A DNA stretch of 64,000 nucleotides. It comes from Bacillus sp. AFS015802. Its GTDB lineage: Bacteria; Bacillota; Bacilli; Bacillales; Bacillaceae_B. Both the position numbers and the translations under genes were made by a program. Below the pieces are notes generated by a model. The model had not been told where the DNA came from, searched no databases, and was given only the letters and a program-made list of their open reading frames with translations. The DNA is taken from NCBI RefSeq assembly GCF_002561455.1, contig NZ_NTUP01000013.1, forward strand, positions 1-64,000. The letters are read 5' to 3'. Positions 56,425-64,000 of this stretch are shown piece after piece (positions within the stretch are counted from its first letter, which is position 1; each line of letters starts with the position of its first letter).

Positions 56425-56844
56425 CTATTTCAAATATTCGTTGGCCAAGTCAGGATTGAGATACCTGGCCATGCCGGTCTTCACGTTTTCCATCCCGAAT
56501 TTCCTATAAAATGCTTCATTTCCTGTCGTAGCAATCAACTGGATGCATGATATGTCTTTAAGCTGTTCCAGCAGGTTTTTCATGATCTGACTGGCGATTC
56601 CCTTGCGCTGATGATCGCGGTGGACGACTATATCATAAATCGCTGCATTGAAAACACCATCCGTCAGTGCTCTTCCCACCCCCACGATGCGTCCATCACA
56701 AACCGCAATGGAAATGACATCGCTTCTTTGAAACACTTTTGAGATTACATCATTTGTATGCTTAACCCATCCAACGGAATGATAAACGGCTTCGATCTCA
56801 TCCAGTTTATCTCCTTCAAATTGGTTCATGATGCTGACCTTCAT
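56425..56844 (-). CDS. GNAT acetyltransferase
   Basis: A 139-residue single-domain GNAT protein (VGVGRALTDGVFNAAIYDIV, acetyl-CoA loop VHRDHQRKGIASQIMKNLLE, then GNEAFYRKFGMENVKTGM). The acceptor is unknown. I chose ATG at 56844, preceded by GGGAGGG; the frame opens upstream to 56916. Confidence 0.83.
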   Translation of the reverse strand: MKVSIMNQFEGDKLDEIEAVYHSVGWVKHTNDVISKVFQRSDVISIAVCDGRIVGVGRALTDGVFNAAIYDIVVHRDHQRKGIASQIMKNLLEQLKDISCIQLIATTGNEAFYRKFGMENVKTGMARYLNPDLANEYLK

Positions 56845-56964
56845 CTTCACTGCCCTCCCTATATATACCACATTTTCACAAATCCATAGTCGATTCAAAT
56901 GTTGAATGAAGTCCAAATTCTTATCCCCTTGGATCGCACGTTTTTTTTATTTCAACCCTGGTTC

Positions 56965-57693
56965 TTAAAGTCTGGTTTTTTCATGATTAATCAGGGTTCC
57001 CCATCTTTGTCCAGTGCAAATCTTTTTCATGGTCCCCACTTGATCAAAGTTAAAGATGTGTACAGGTAGTTTATAATCCCTCGCTAATAGAAGCGCTGAC
57101 TGATCCATGACTTTAATATTGTTCAAAACGACGTCATCATAGTTTAAGTTATGGTACATCTTTGCCTCTTTATCTCGTTTAGGGTCAGAGGTGAATACAC
57201 CATCCACTCCTTGCTTCGCTACCAGGATAGCATCACAGTTCGTTTCAATCGCCCGTTGGACACTCGGATAATCTGTCGTGACGAACGGCTGGCCGTTCCC
57301 CCCTCCGAATATGACAATGTATCCCTTATCCAAATGATGGACGGCTCTAAGCCGTATATAAGGTTCGGCCACTGTTGATACAGGAATCGAGGTCATGACC
57401 CTGACTTCTTTATCGGTTTTACTTTTTAATACCCCTCTTAGCATCAGACTGTTTATGATTGTTCCAAGCGTTCCGATACTATCGGCTTCCACCCGTTCGA
57501 TACCCCAAGTATCCGCTAAACTGCCACGAAAAATATTCCCTCCACCCACAACCAGGGAGACTTCTATGCCCATATTCACAATGGATATGATTTCGTTCGC
57601 AATATGCTCAAGCTCTGCTGTTCCAAAATTATTCCCTTCTTTATCTGCCAATGCACCACCGCTTAATTTAATTAACACCCTCTTATATCCCAT
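56965..57693 (-). CDS. UMP kinase paralogue behind a leader-peptide attenuator
   Basis: A 242-residue amino-acid-kinase-fold protein of the UMP kinase (PyrH) type that should phosphorylate UMP. Motifs are VLIKLSGGALADKEG (usually KLSGEAL), LVVGGGNIFRG, ADSIGTLGTIINSLML, FGGGNGQPFVTTDYPSVQRA and AKQGVDGVFTSDPKRDKEAK. The usual pyrH sits between tsf and frr; this one does not and diverges from it, so it is probably a second copy. The ATG at 57693 is seven bases after GAGGGGG. It has its own promoter, leader peptide and terminator upstream, implying regulated expression. Loss or change of activity cannot be excluded. Confidence 0.82.
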   Translation of the reverse strand: MGYKRVLIKLSGGALADKEGNNFGTAELEHIANEIISIVNMGIEVSLVVGGGNIFRGSLADTWGIERVEADSIGTLGTIINSLMLRGVLKSKTDKEVRVMTSIPVSTVAEPYIRLRAVHHLDKGYIVIFGGGNGQPFVTTDYPSVQRAIETNCDAILVAKQGVDGVFTSDPKRDKEAKMYHNLNYDDVVLNNIKVMDQSALLLARDYKLPVHIFNFDQVGTMKKICTGQRWGTLINHEKTRL

Positions 57694-57713
57694 CTTCATT
57701 CCCCCTCATGACA

Positions 57714-57751
57714 TAAAAAAAGCTAAAAAGTAAATGAATTACCTTTTAGCT
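57714..57751 (-). terminator. Attenuator terminator in the leader of the UMP kinase paralogue
   Basis: AGCTAAAAGGTAA pairs with TTACTTTTTAGCT (13 pairs, one G-U, 5-base loop) and is followed by at least six T, between the leader peptide and the kinase start. The leader stop codon TAA is inside the 5' arm, so a ribosome finishing the leader would hinder hairpin formation. Confidence 0.75.
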
Positions 57752-57801
57752 CTTAAATGGGAAGAAGAAATAGCGGTGCATTTCTGTAGAATAGCGCTCA
57801 T
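57739..57801 (-). CDS. Leader peptide of the UMP kinase paralogue (20 aa)
   Basis: ATG at 57801 follows AAAGGGGGAGG by a few bases and is read for 20 codons to TAA: MSAILQKCTAISSSHLRAKR. It ends within the 5' arm of the attenuator. This layout is typical of ribosome-mediated attenuation, with the peptide itself or its translation rate as the sensor. GAATAG/CTATTC (57789-57794 and 57821-57826) could fold to hide its ribosome binding site. No similar peptide is known to me. Confidence 0.65.
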   Translation of the reverse strand: MSAILQKCTAISSSHLRAKR

Positions 57802-57843
57802 TCTTCCTCCCCCTTTCATTCTATTCAGAATTTTCCTTCTGTT

Positions 57844-57872
57844 AGTTTATAGAAAATACAGGAAATGGTCAA
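57844..57872 (-). promoter_or_regulatory. Promoter of the UMP kinase paralogue transcript
   Basis: Minus-strand TTGACC (57867-57872), 17-bp spacer, TAAACT (57844-57849); an alternative -10 TATAAA lies two bases nearer. It is downstream of the thrS-like stop, so the kinase need not depend on the upstream transcript. Confidence 0.6.
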
Positions 57873-57925
57873 GTGCATTTTCATCATTTTTTTCACCTTC
57901 ATTTTATTCAACCATCCCTACTCAT

Positions 57926-59128
57926 TTACACCATCTCTTCTTTTAACCTGTTAATAACCTCCTTTATCTTTCTTACACCTATGTTCCCTTGTTTTCTTTT
58001 TCTGAGGGATACAGAATCCTGTTGGATTTCTTTGTCACCTATTACCATCATATATGGGACCCTTTGCATCTCGGCATCCCTGATTTTCATTCCCATCTTT
58101 TCAATCCGTTCATCGATTTCCACCCTGAAGCCTTCTAATTCCAGCTGTGACTTCACCTCTTGGGCAAACGGGATATGGGCTTCAGAGATTGGAAGGATCT
58201 TCACCTGATGAGGTGCAAGCCAAAGAGGAAAATCTCCTCCGAAGTGTTCAATGATGATAGCCAAAAACCGTTCGATCGATCCATATATAGCGCGATGAAT
58301 CATAATCGGTCTTTGAACCCTATTATCTTCACCTATATATTCACACTCGAATTTTTCGGGCATTTGAAAATCAAGTTGTACCGTTCCACACTGCCAGCTT
58401 CTTCCCAGACAATCGAGAATATGAAAGTCGATTTTCGGTCCGTAAAAGGCTCCATCTCCCTGATTGACGTGATAGTCGACTCCCCTTGCTTCCAGTACTC
58501 CCTCCAGATCCCCTTCCGCCTGATTCCAAAGTTCAACAGACCCCATAAAATCTTCTGGGCGAGTTGAGAGCTCAACCTTATATTCGAAGCCGAACTTCCC
58601 ATAAAAACGATCAATAAGATCGAGTACTTTATGCAGCTCTGCACGGATTTGATCTTCTCTTACAAAAAGATGGGCATCATCTTGTGTAAAGGAGCGGACC
58701 CTCAATAACCCACTCAAAGACCCCGAAAGCTCATGACGGTGAACCAATCCAAGCTCTCCATAACGAAGGGGTAATTCCCGGTAACTCCTCCGTTTGCTTT
58801 TATAAATCAGCACTGCTCCTGGACAACTCATCGGTTTGATGGCATATTTCTGATCATCCACTTCAGAGAAATACATATTCTCGTGGTAATGGTCCCAGTG
58901 TCCCGACTTCTCCCACAGCTCCTGTTTCATCATGACCGGTGTCCTGATTTCCTGATAGCCCGCCTTCCGGTGCTCCTTCTTCCAAAAGTCCTCCAGCTCA
59001 TTTCTCAGCAGCATCCCTTTAGGTAAATAAAACGGCATGCCTGGCGCTTCCTCCATGGATATGAATAATTCAAGCTCCTGTCCTAATTTCCTATGATTAC
59101 GCTTTTCAACCTCAGATTGAATGGACAT
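57926..59128 (-). CDS. Short threonyl-tRNA synthetase lacking TGS and editing domains
   Basis: A 400-residue class II synthetase, against about 640 for full-length ThrRS. It begins directly with the catalytic core (NHRKLGQELELF, EEAPGMPFYLPKG). Zinc and active-site residues are present: KPMSCPGAVLIY (Cys), FTQDDAHLF (His) and MIHRAIYGSIERF (His, motif 3 Arg). The C-terminal anticodon-binding domain follows (PHQVKILPISEAH onward). The N-terminal TGS and Ser-editing domains are absent; the sequence upstream is T-box leader, not coding, so this is not a frameshift. AAAGGAGG precedes the ATG. Tandem Thr T-boxes control it. Confidence 0.88.
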   Translation of the reverse strand: MSIQSEVEKRNHRKLGQELELFISMEEAPGMPFYLPKGMLLRNELEDFWKKEHRKAGYQEIRTPVMMKQELWEKSGHWDHYHENMYFSEVDDQKYAIKPMSCPGAVLIYKSKRRSYRELPLRYGELGLVHRHELSGSLSGLLRVRSFTQDDAHLFVREDQIRAELHKVLDLIDRFYGKFGFEYKVELSTRPEDFMGSVELWNQAEGDLEGVLEARGVDYHVNQGDGAFYGPKIDFHILDCLGRSWQCGTVQLDFQMPEKFECEYIGEDNRVQRPIMIHRAIYGSIERFLAIIIEHFGGDFPLWLAPHQVKILPISEAHIPFAQEVKSQLELEGFRVEIDERIEKMGMKIRDAEMQRVPYMMVIGDKEIQQDSVSLRKRKQGNIGVRKIKEVINRLKEEMV

Positions 59129-59155
59129 CTCTTTTCCTCCTTTAAATTTTTAATA

Positions 59156-59400
59156 TAAAAAACCGCACTCATCCCTAACCAAGGGACGAATGCGGTCGTG
59201 GTACCACCCTAATTCCGAAGTACTAAAATTTATGAGTTCTTCGCTCAAGTAAGATAACGGTTTTCCCGATTATGGATACTATCAATTCCCCATAATAGCT
59301 CCGAGGCGGTAAATCACTTCCTTTCTACAGGGCTTGCAGCCGAATGGCCCTGTTCTCTGGTAAGAAAGCATAAATGATTCGTGTCCTCTTCATCGCACGC
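59156..59400 (-). promoter_or_regulatory. Thr T-box leader, gene-proximal copy
   Basis: The T-box AGGGTGGTAC (complement 59201-59210) is followed by a long terminator, ACCGCATTCGTCCCT/AGGGATGAGTGCGGT, then TTTTTT. In stem I the specifier ACC (Thr, complement 59308-59310) lies in GATTTACCGCC. Stem I begins near GAAGAGGACA. Confidence 0.88.
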
Positions 59401-59413
59401 TATTCAATTCAAC

Positions 59414-59657
59414 TAAAAAGACCGCACTCATCCCTAACCAAGGGACGAGTGCGGTCGTGGTTCCACCCTAATTTCGAAGTGCTCACATTGTGAATCCTTC
59501 GCTTAAGTAAGATAACGGTTTTCCCGATTATGGATACTAAAAGTTCCCCATAATTGCTCCAAGGCGGTAAATCATTCCTTCCTCTTCAGGGCTCTCAGCC
59601 TGTGACCCTGCTCTCTGAATAAGAGAATAGTGAATGACTCATGTCCTCTTCTTTGCT
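59414..59657 (-). promoter_or_regulatory. Thr T-box leader, distal copy
   Basis: A second complete T-box with AGGGTGGAACCACG, terminator ACCGCACTCGTCCCT/AGGGATGAGTGCGGT and TTTTT, and the same GATTTACCGCC specifier context (ACC complement 59566-59568). The two copies are clearly a tandem duplication. Confidence 0.88.
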
Positions 59658-59698
59658 TTCGTATAGTATATTCCAATTACCATCAAAGTGTTATTGAA

Positions 59699-59727
59699 AT
59701 TATATGGTAGTATTTTCTAACTGTCAA
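59699..59727 (-). promoter_or_regulatory. Perfect consensus promoter of the tandem T-box transcript
   Basis: Minus-strand TTGACA (59722-59727), 17-bp spacer, TATAAT (59699-59704): an exact sigma-A consensus, right after the uppP stop codon. Confidence 0.85.
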
Positions 59728-59735
59728 GAGTCATT

Positions 59736-60557
59736 TTATACAAAAACAATTAAAATAATGACGACAAGAATAAGACGGTAAATGGCAAAGGGGATTAACT
59801 TGATTTTATTGATCACCTTTAAGAAAAAGTGAATGGACAAATAGGCAAAAAGAAATGCACTGATAAACCCTACTAGTAAAAAGGGCATGAATTCAGCATT
59901 AAAATACATCCAGTTTTTCATAAGAGACAGGGCACTTGCACCTAACATGATCGGTACAGCCATGATAAATGTAAAATCCGAAGCTGCACGATAACTTAAA
60001 CCGAGTAGAACGCCTCCGGAAATGGTAGACCCCGACCTTGAGAAGCCTGGCCATAGTGACAGACATTGAATCAGGCCAATCATAAACGCTTTCTGATGGG
60101 TGATTTCATCAACCGTTTCAACCGTCTGTTCCTTAGGACGGAATATATCCGCAGCGATCATAAGAAATGCACCTATGGCTAGTCCGGCAAGAACCGTGTT
60201 AAGTGAAAAGAGATGTTCGTCAATGTAATCCTCAAAGAGCAAACCGAGGAGAACCGCAGGAAGTAAACCAACCAATATATGTGTTAATTTTAAACGCGGC
60301 GACCTGCTTTCATTACGTGAATTCAATCCCAGTAACCCCTTGAATCTGTCACGGAACACAATGACGACGGCCAAGATGGAGCCCAATTGAATCACTACTT
60401 TAAACGTATTTGCAGGATATTTACCCAGCACTTCTTTCGATTTGATCCATAAGTCGTCCACTACAATCATATGACCAGTAGAGGATACAGGGGCAAACTC
60501 CGTTAGACCTTCTACCATTCCCAGAATAAATGCTTTAATCAGGATTACATATTCCAT
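59736..60557 (-). CDS. uppP: Undecaprenyl-diphosphatase UppP (BacA)
   Basis: A 273-residue integral membrane phosphatase that recycles undecaprenyl pyrophosphate for cell wall synthesis and gives bacitracin tolerance. Motifs: EGLTEFAPVSSTGHM (about residue 17; usually TEFLPISSTGH) and PGFSRSGSTISGG (about residue 173). Eight helices. GAGGAG precedes the ATG. Monocistronic. Confidence 0.93.
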   Translation of the reverse strand: MEYVILIKAFILGMVEGLTEFAPVSSTGHMIVVDDLWIKSKEVLGKYPANTFKVVIQLGSILAVVIVFRDRFKGLLGLNSRNESRSPRLKLTHILVGLLPAVLLGLLFEDYIDEHLFSLNTVLAGLAIGAFLMIAADIFRPKEQTVETVDEITHQKAFMIGLIQCLSLWPGFSRSGSTISGGVLLGLSYRAASDFTFIMAVPIMLGASALSLMKNWMYFNAEFMPFLLVGFISAFLFAYLSIHFFLKVINKIKLIPFAIYRLILVVIILIVFV

Positions 60558-60775
60558 TGATTGCTTTTCTCCTCTAGTAAAGATGAAATTGTTTTTGCAT
60601 TGTTACGTGGAAAGTCGACCATCGGGGGCTGTACCCAAAAGAATGGAGAATATTCTTTATAACAATCTAGAATATATTACTACAAGTATTGAAAGGCGAC
60701 AATAAGAATTTTTTCATACAAATCCACCTATGTTATGGAGTCAAATTATGACATGCTTCCGTTTGGTCTTGTACG

Positions 60776-60816
60776 CAAAAAAGCACAGAAATAGGAGATT
60801 TCCCATTCTGTGCTCA
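60776..60816 (-). terminator. Intrinsic terminator after yitT-like gene
   Basis: GAGCACAGAA/TTCTGTGCT stem followed by TTTTTTG on the minus strand. Confidence 0.75.
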
Positions 60817-60854
60817 TAGATGTACCTTAAATAGACTGCCAATCTATAAGGAAA

Positions 60855-61757
60855 TTAATGAATATCTTTCTTCTTAAACCTTCCACCCCTTACTTCTGCA
60901 ATATCCGCAATGGCCAGAAAGGCAGATGGGTCATGCTCAGCCACGATGTCCTTCAACTTTGCCTCTTCAAGTCGTGTAATGACGCAGAATATTACTTTTT
61001 TGTCATCACCTGAAAAGGCACCTTCTCCCTTCAAATAGGTGACCCCCCTCCCTAAACGGTGCAGGAGGGCATCCCCAATCCCTTCATAATTTTCACTAAT
61101 GATCCAAACAGATTTAGATTCATCCAACCCTTTTATCGTGATATCGATGATTTTAAATGCTACATAATAGGCAAGGAGTGAATACATCGCCCTGTCCCAG
61201 CTAAATACAAAGCCTGCACTGGCTAAAATGAAAAGGTTCACAAACATGATGATTTCTCCAACAGAGAAGGGAAGTCTTTTACTGGATAAGATGGCAAGGA
61301 TCTCTGTTCCGTCCAGGGAACCACCGTAGCGGATGACCATCCCGACTCCTATTCCAAGGACGATGCCTCCGAAAAGGGAAGCAAGCAAAATATCCTGCGT
61401 AAAGGCTGCAACGGGATGAAGGAAAGTTGTAGAAATAGAAAGAATGATGATGCCATAAAGGGTAGAGAACGCGAAGGTTTTTCCGATTTGTTTATAACCG
61501 ATGAAGAAAAAGGGGATGTTCAGGATGAAGATAAACAGTCCAAGCTTAATGCCGGTTATGTGGGAAAGCATGATGGAGACACCGACGATTCCTCCGTCGA
61601 TGACCTGATTGGGAACAAGGAAAATCTCAAGACCGACAGCCATGATCACTGCTCCGATCGTTATCAGGATGACCCTCTTCACCACCTCTTTCAGGGGAAT
61701 CTTCTTATGCATGACCTTCACCTGCCGGGGTTCATGTACAATCTGTCCTTCCATCAT
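60855..61757 (-). CDS. YitT-family membrane protein (DUF161-DUF2179)
   Basis: A 300-residue protein with about five to six helices (ITIGAVIMAVGLEIFLVPNQ, DGGIVGVSIMLSHITGIKLG, YGGSLDGTEILA) and a C-terminal cytosolic DUF2179 domain (about 205-290; GVTYLKGEGAFSGDDKKVIF). Function is unknown for the family. The ATG at 61757 is seven bases after GAGGAGG; other ATGs flank it at 61763 and 61754. Confidence 0.87.
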   Translation of the reverse strand: MMEGQIVHEPRQVKVMHKKIPLKEVVKRVILITIGAVIMAVGLEIFLVPNQVIDGGIVGVSIMLSHITGIKLGLFIFILNIPFFFIGYKQIGKTFAFSTLYGIIILSISTTFLHPVAAFTQDILLASLFGGIVLGIGVGMVIRYGGSLDGTEILAILSSKRLPFSVGEIIMFVNLFILASAGFVFSWDRAMYSLLAYYVAFKIIDITIKGLDESKSVWIISENYEGIGDALLHRLGRGVTYLKGEGAFSGDDKKVIFCVITRLEEAKLKDIVAEHDPSAFLAIADIAEVRGGRFKKKDIH

Positions 61758-61929
61758 CTTCATTCCTCCTCGTATAAGGTACCTTTACAGTACAGCCTCT
61801 GAATAAGAAATTGTCCAGATTCCACCATAGAAACTCACCGATATGTATTGCTCACCTGACCCTTCCCCACAACAATAGCTTGTATAACTTATATATTCTA
61901 TCCTCCACGCTAAAATACCTGCAAATCAA

Positions 61930-62062
61930 GAGGGACGGACCTTTCCTTTCACTCTCTCCAACCATCATTGTAGAGCTGAAATCCACTTCACACCTGCTTT
62001 AACAATAGGTTAACCTGGGTAGACTGCTTTTAAAAACAAGCTTTACAGAAGGTCCGTCCCTC
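61930..62062. repeat. Inverted-repeat element of the GAGGGACGGACC family (copy C)
   Basis: GAGGGACGGACCTT (61930-61943) and its exact complement (62049-62062) bound a 133-bp unit. Arms match copies A and B over GAGGGACGGACCT. The middle is unrelated in sequence. Confidence 0.7.
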
Positions 62063-62187
62063 AAACAATAGTAAGATTTGACTAATAGAGGGAAATGAAG
62101 TATTTTTATTACTTGTATGTTCATGTTATGTACAGGCTGGGAGCGGTTGTGTTCTCACGTTAAGTAGTTTTTTTGGAGGCTTTTCTT

Positions 62188-63435
62188 TTGATTACATTAA
62201 TCAAAGCACTATTGGTCAATATTACGATTTTATTTTCTTTTACTTATAATGCAAATGTATTATTTCCTTTTAAGGAAAAACAGGATTCCGGTTTCAAACA
62301 TAAGATCACGTACGGACTGGTTGCATCATTCGGAGCACTGCTGTGCATGCTGTATCCGATTGAAACCCTTGGGGAGACCCACTTCGATTTACGGATGATC
62401 GCGATTCTGATTGCCACTATTTATGCCGGATTATTGTCAGGCTCGATTGTTTTATGCTGCGTGATCGTTTTCCGCTATCTAATCGGTGGTCCATACGTTG
62501 CGGTAGGCATTGCTGTTTCAGTGCTGCCCTTTATAATTGGGATTATTTTCCGTAAGATGCTATTGAAGACACAGTATAAATGGCTGGCGAGTACTGGGAT
62601 TTTCCTTATTCATTCGCTCCTCTACATCATGATCATTAATTTGTTTATACCTATTCTTCACCTGCCATTTTATTTCATTTATTTTACTATTTTCTACTTA
62701 ACCTTTCTTGCTCTGGTGTTCATCATTGAACATTTGATTCGCACCAATAAGCAGATTGAAGAGATGGTATACCTGGATAAGTTGAACATGGTTGGACAGA
62801 TGGCGGCTTCCATAGCACATGAGATCCGCAATCCCCTTGCAACCGTAAGAGGGTTCATTCAGCATCTAAGCGAGGATTCAGAGGATGAACGATTGAAGAG
62901 ATACTCCCCCCTCATACTGAATGAATTGGATCGAACAAACAAAATTATTACGGACTACCTTAGCGTGGCAAAGCCAAGCGGATTTCACCTGTCCAGGCTC
63001 AACCTTGAAACCGTCATCGGGGACTGTGTGGATTTATTAAGACCCTTTGCTTCCTACTCCAATACATCCATCGTTTTTCACGGTAGTGGCTCCCATTATA
63101 TTAAGGGAGATGAGGATCATATGAAGCAAGCCTTCATGAACATCATTAAGAATGGGATCGAATCCATCGAGGGCCGAGGGGAAATCTCGATCAGTCTAAA
63201 AGAAGATCCTTTCTCACACTCTATCATCATCATAATCTCGGATAATGGGAAAGGGATGACCGGAGAGCAATTAAAGAAAATCGGTTTACCCTTCTATACG
63301 ACGAAAACAAAAGGCACAGGATTGGGGAGTATGGTGACAAATAAGCTCATTCGTGAAATGGGTGGCATGATTGAATACGAAAGTGAATTGAAAAAGGGAA
63401 CTGTCGTAAAGATCAAATTACCACTTCTACCATAA
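62188..63435 (+). CDS. Sensor histidine kinase, sporulation (KinB) type
   Basis: A 415-residue kinase with an N-terminal 5TM sensor (LITLIKALLVNITILFSFTY, YAGLLSGSIVLCCVIVFRYL), a HisKA domain with the phospho-His in ASIAHEIRNPLATVRGFI (about residue 211), and a HATPase domain (NIIKNGIESI N-box, ISDNGKGMTGEQL G1, TTKTKGTGLGSMVT G2). It is an orphan with no response regulator nearby, as for Spo0F-feeding Kin proteins. Start TTG at 62188, 8 bases after TTGGAGG; the frame opens at 62173. Confidence 0.86.
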   Translation: MITLIKALLVNITILFSFTYNANVLFPFKEKQDSGFKHKITYGLVASFGALLCMLYPIETLGETHFDLRMIAILIATIYAGLLSGSIVLCCVIVFRYLIGGPYVAVGIAVSVLPFIIGIIFRKMLLKTQYKWLASTGIFLIHSLLYIMIINLFIPILHLPFYFIYFTIFYLTFLALVFIIEHLIRTNKQIEEMVYLDKLNMVGQMAASIAHEIRNPLATVRGFIQHLSEDSEDERLKRYSPLILNELDRTNKIITDYLSVAKPSGFHLSRLNLETVIGDCVDLLRPFASYSNTSIVFHGSGSHYIKGDEDHMKQAFMNIIKNGIESIEGRGEISISLKEDPFSHSIIIIISDNGKGMTGEQLKKIGLPFYTTKTKGTGLGSMVTNKLIREMGGMIEYESELKKGTVVKIKLPLLP

Positions 63436-63447
63436 AAAGAATCTCTG

Positions 63448-63480
63448 TAAAGAGCTTAGGCCCACTAAGCTCTTTTCTTA
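63448..63480 (+). terminator. Intrinsic terminator after histidine kinase
   Basis: AAAGAGCTTAG/CTAAGCTCTTT stem followed by TCTT. Confidence 0.75.
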
Positions 63481-63570
63481 TGGGGATTCCTCGTCCCTTC
63501 CTTTTCGAACTGTGATACACTTATTTTATCAGGATTTTCCAACAATCATTTTGAAAGAAGGAATCGAAGG

Positions 63571-63918
63571 ATGAACAAAAGATGGACGTTTCTTTTTTTA
63601 TGTGCAGTAATCGTGACACTCTGTATGATTACGATTCTCAACAAACCGAATGAAAAGGATTTTGAAAAATGGTTACAGGAAGAGTATATGATCGACTGCA
63701 ACGAAGACTGCTCCATCATCGAAATGGAAAGTGTCAGTGGGGATATAACTGAGAGAATCAAGTATGCTGACGTAAGTGGCACCTATTCTCCCGGTTTGTT
63801 CACACTGCAGATAAGCAGACAATACAAAAGTCTTAATGACCCTAAGCAAATGATCAATATTAAGGTGATAGGATTTAACGGAAGATTTTACCCATTGCAA
63901 TCGAAGGATGAATGGTAA
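63571..63918 (+). CDS. Small membrane-anchored or exported protein, unknown (115 aa)
   Basis: One N-terminal hydrophobic helix (RWTFLFLCAVIVTLCMITIL) and an extracytoplasmic part of about 90 residues with a Cys pair (IDCNEDCSI). There is no lipobox. No family recognised. GAAGGAATCGAAGG precedes the ATG. A possible terminator begins about 55 bases downstream. Confidence 0.65.
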   Translation: MNKRWTFLFLCAVIVTLCMITILNKPNEKDFEKWLQEEYMIDCNEDCSIIEMESVSGDITERIKYADVSGTYSPGLFTLQISRQYKSLNDPKQMINIKVIGFNGRFYPLQSKDEW

Positions 63919-63973
63919 GGTGGTTTGTTTACATAATTATATTATAGTTATCAAATTAGGTTCTTTTTTAAAT

Positions 63974-64000
63974 GAAAACCCCGGCTCTCTTAAGCCGGGG
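63974..64000 (+). terminator. Hairpin at window edge (probable terminator, truncated)
   Basis: CCCCGGCT/AGCCGGGG stem whose right arm ends at the window boundary, so the T-run cannot be seen. Confidence 0.45.

Overview
The window looks like chromosomal DNA of a low-to-mid GC Firmicute in the Bacillaceae. Supporting signs are AAAGGAGG-type ribosome binding sites, frequent TTG/GTG starts, intrinsic terminators after most units, sigma-A promoters of the TTGACA-N17-TATAAT type, Tyr and Thr T-box leaders, and a bacillolysin-type neutral protease. The gene mix suggests a marine or soil Bacillus relative such as Rossellomorea, but that genus guess is inference. I see no rRNA, tRNA, CRISPR array, prophage or complete insertion sequence.

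Layout. 0-11.7 kb is efflux and stress: a TetR regulator divergent from an RND pump, a DHA2 drug exporter, a DinB protein, a TetR-ABC exporter operon with twin operators, a NIPSNAP/YdcF pair and two Fluc (CrcB) fluoride channel genes. 11.8-20.8 kb holds MgtE, a SWIM-SNF2 ATPase, a tiny Hol-Tox/BsrE-like toxin gene, an acetate transporter, a double ferritin-like protein, a GNAT-pentapeptide fusion and a serine hydrolase. 20.9-32.7 kb carries a GAF-STAS protein, T-box-controlled tyrZ, an O-methyltransferase, a MarR-nitroreductase-monooxygenase operon, a HAD phosphatase, small membrane proteins, a COG2509 flavoprotein, DUF2785, and an ArsR-type regulator with an MFS pump. 33-42.5 kb holds rlmN, a FusB-type EF-G-binding protein, acetyltransferases, a zinc-knuckle/MBL protein, an RsbR-like STAS protein, a methyltransferase, peptidase E, and a secreted thermolysin-like protease flanked by two 99-bp inverted-repeat elements. 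42.6-50.8 kb holds arsR-arsB-arsC, a SulP transporter, UspA, an esterase, a secreted carboxypeptidase and a secreted lipase. 51-64 kb holds a dihydroorotate dehydrogenase-like membrane fusion, padR-chrA, pssA, several small genes, a second UMP kinase behind a leader-peptide attenuator, a truncated threonyl-tRNA synthetase behind tandem T-boxes, uppP, a YitT protein and a sporulation-type histidine kinase.

The least conventional pieces are: (1) the 593-residue protein at 50975-52756, a degenerate DHODH barrel joined to a tandemly duplicated membrane domain whose two copies share an AHDR motif; (2) the thrS-like/pyrH-like pair at 56965-59727, where an editing-less ThrRS sits behind two Thr T-boxes and a perfect consensus promoter, next to a paralogous UMP kinase with its own promoter, 20-codon leader peptide and terminator whose 5' arm contains the leader stop codon; (3) a 27-codon Hol-Tox-like gene at 16660-16743; (4) a dispersed GAGGGACGGACCTCC inverted-repeat family; and (5) two RsbR-like STAS proteins that have lost the usual phospho-acceptor position.

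Overall this is a housekeeping and adaptation region. Most small operons are a local regulator plus a pump or detoxifying enzyme, and for five of them (RND, ABC, MarR/nitroreductase, ArsR/MFS, PadR/ChrA) the presumed operator can be read directly as a palindrome overlapping or following the promoter. A sixth such unit, arsRBC, has a readable promoter but no operator that I could define.
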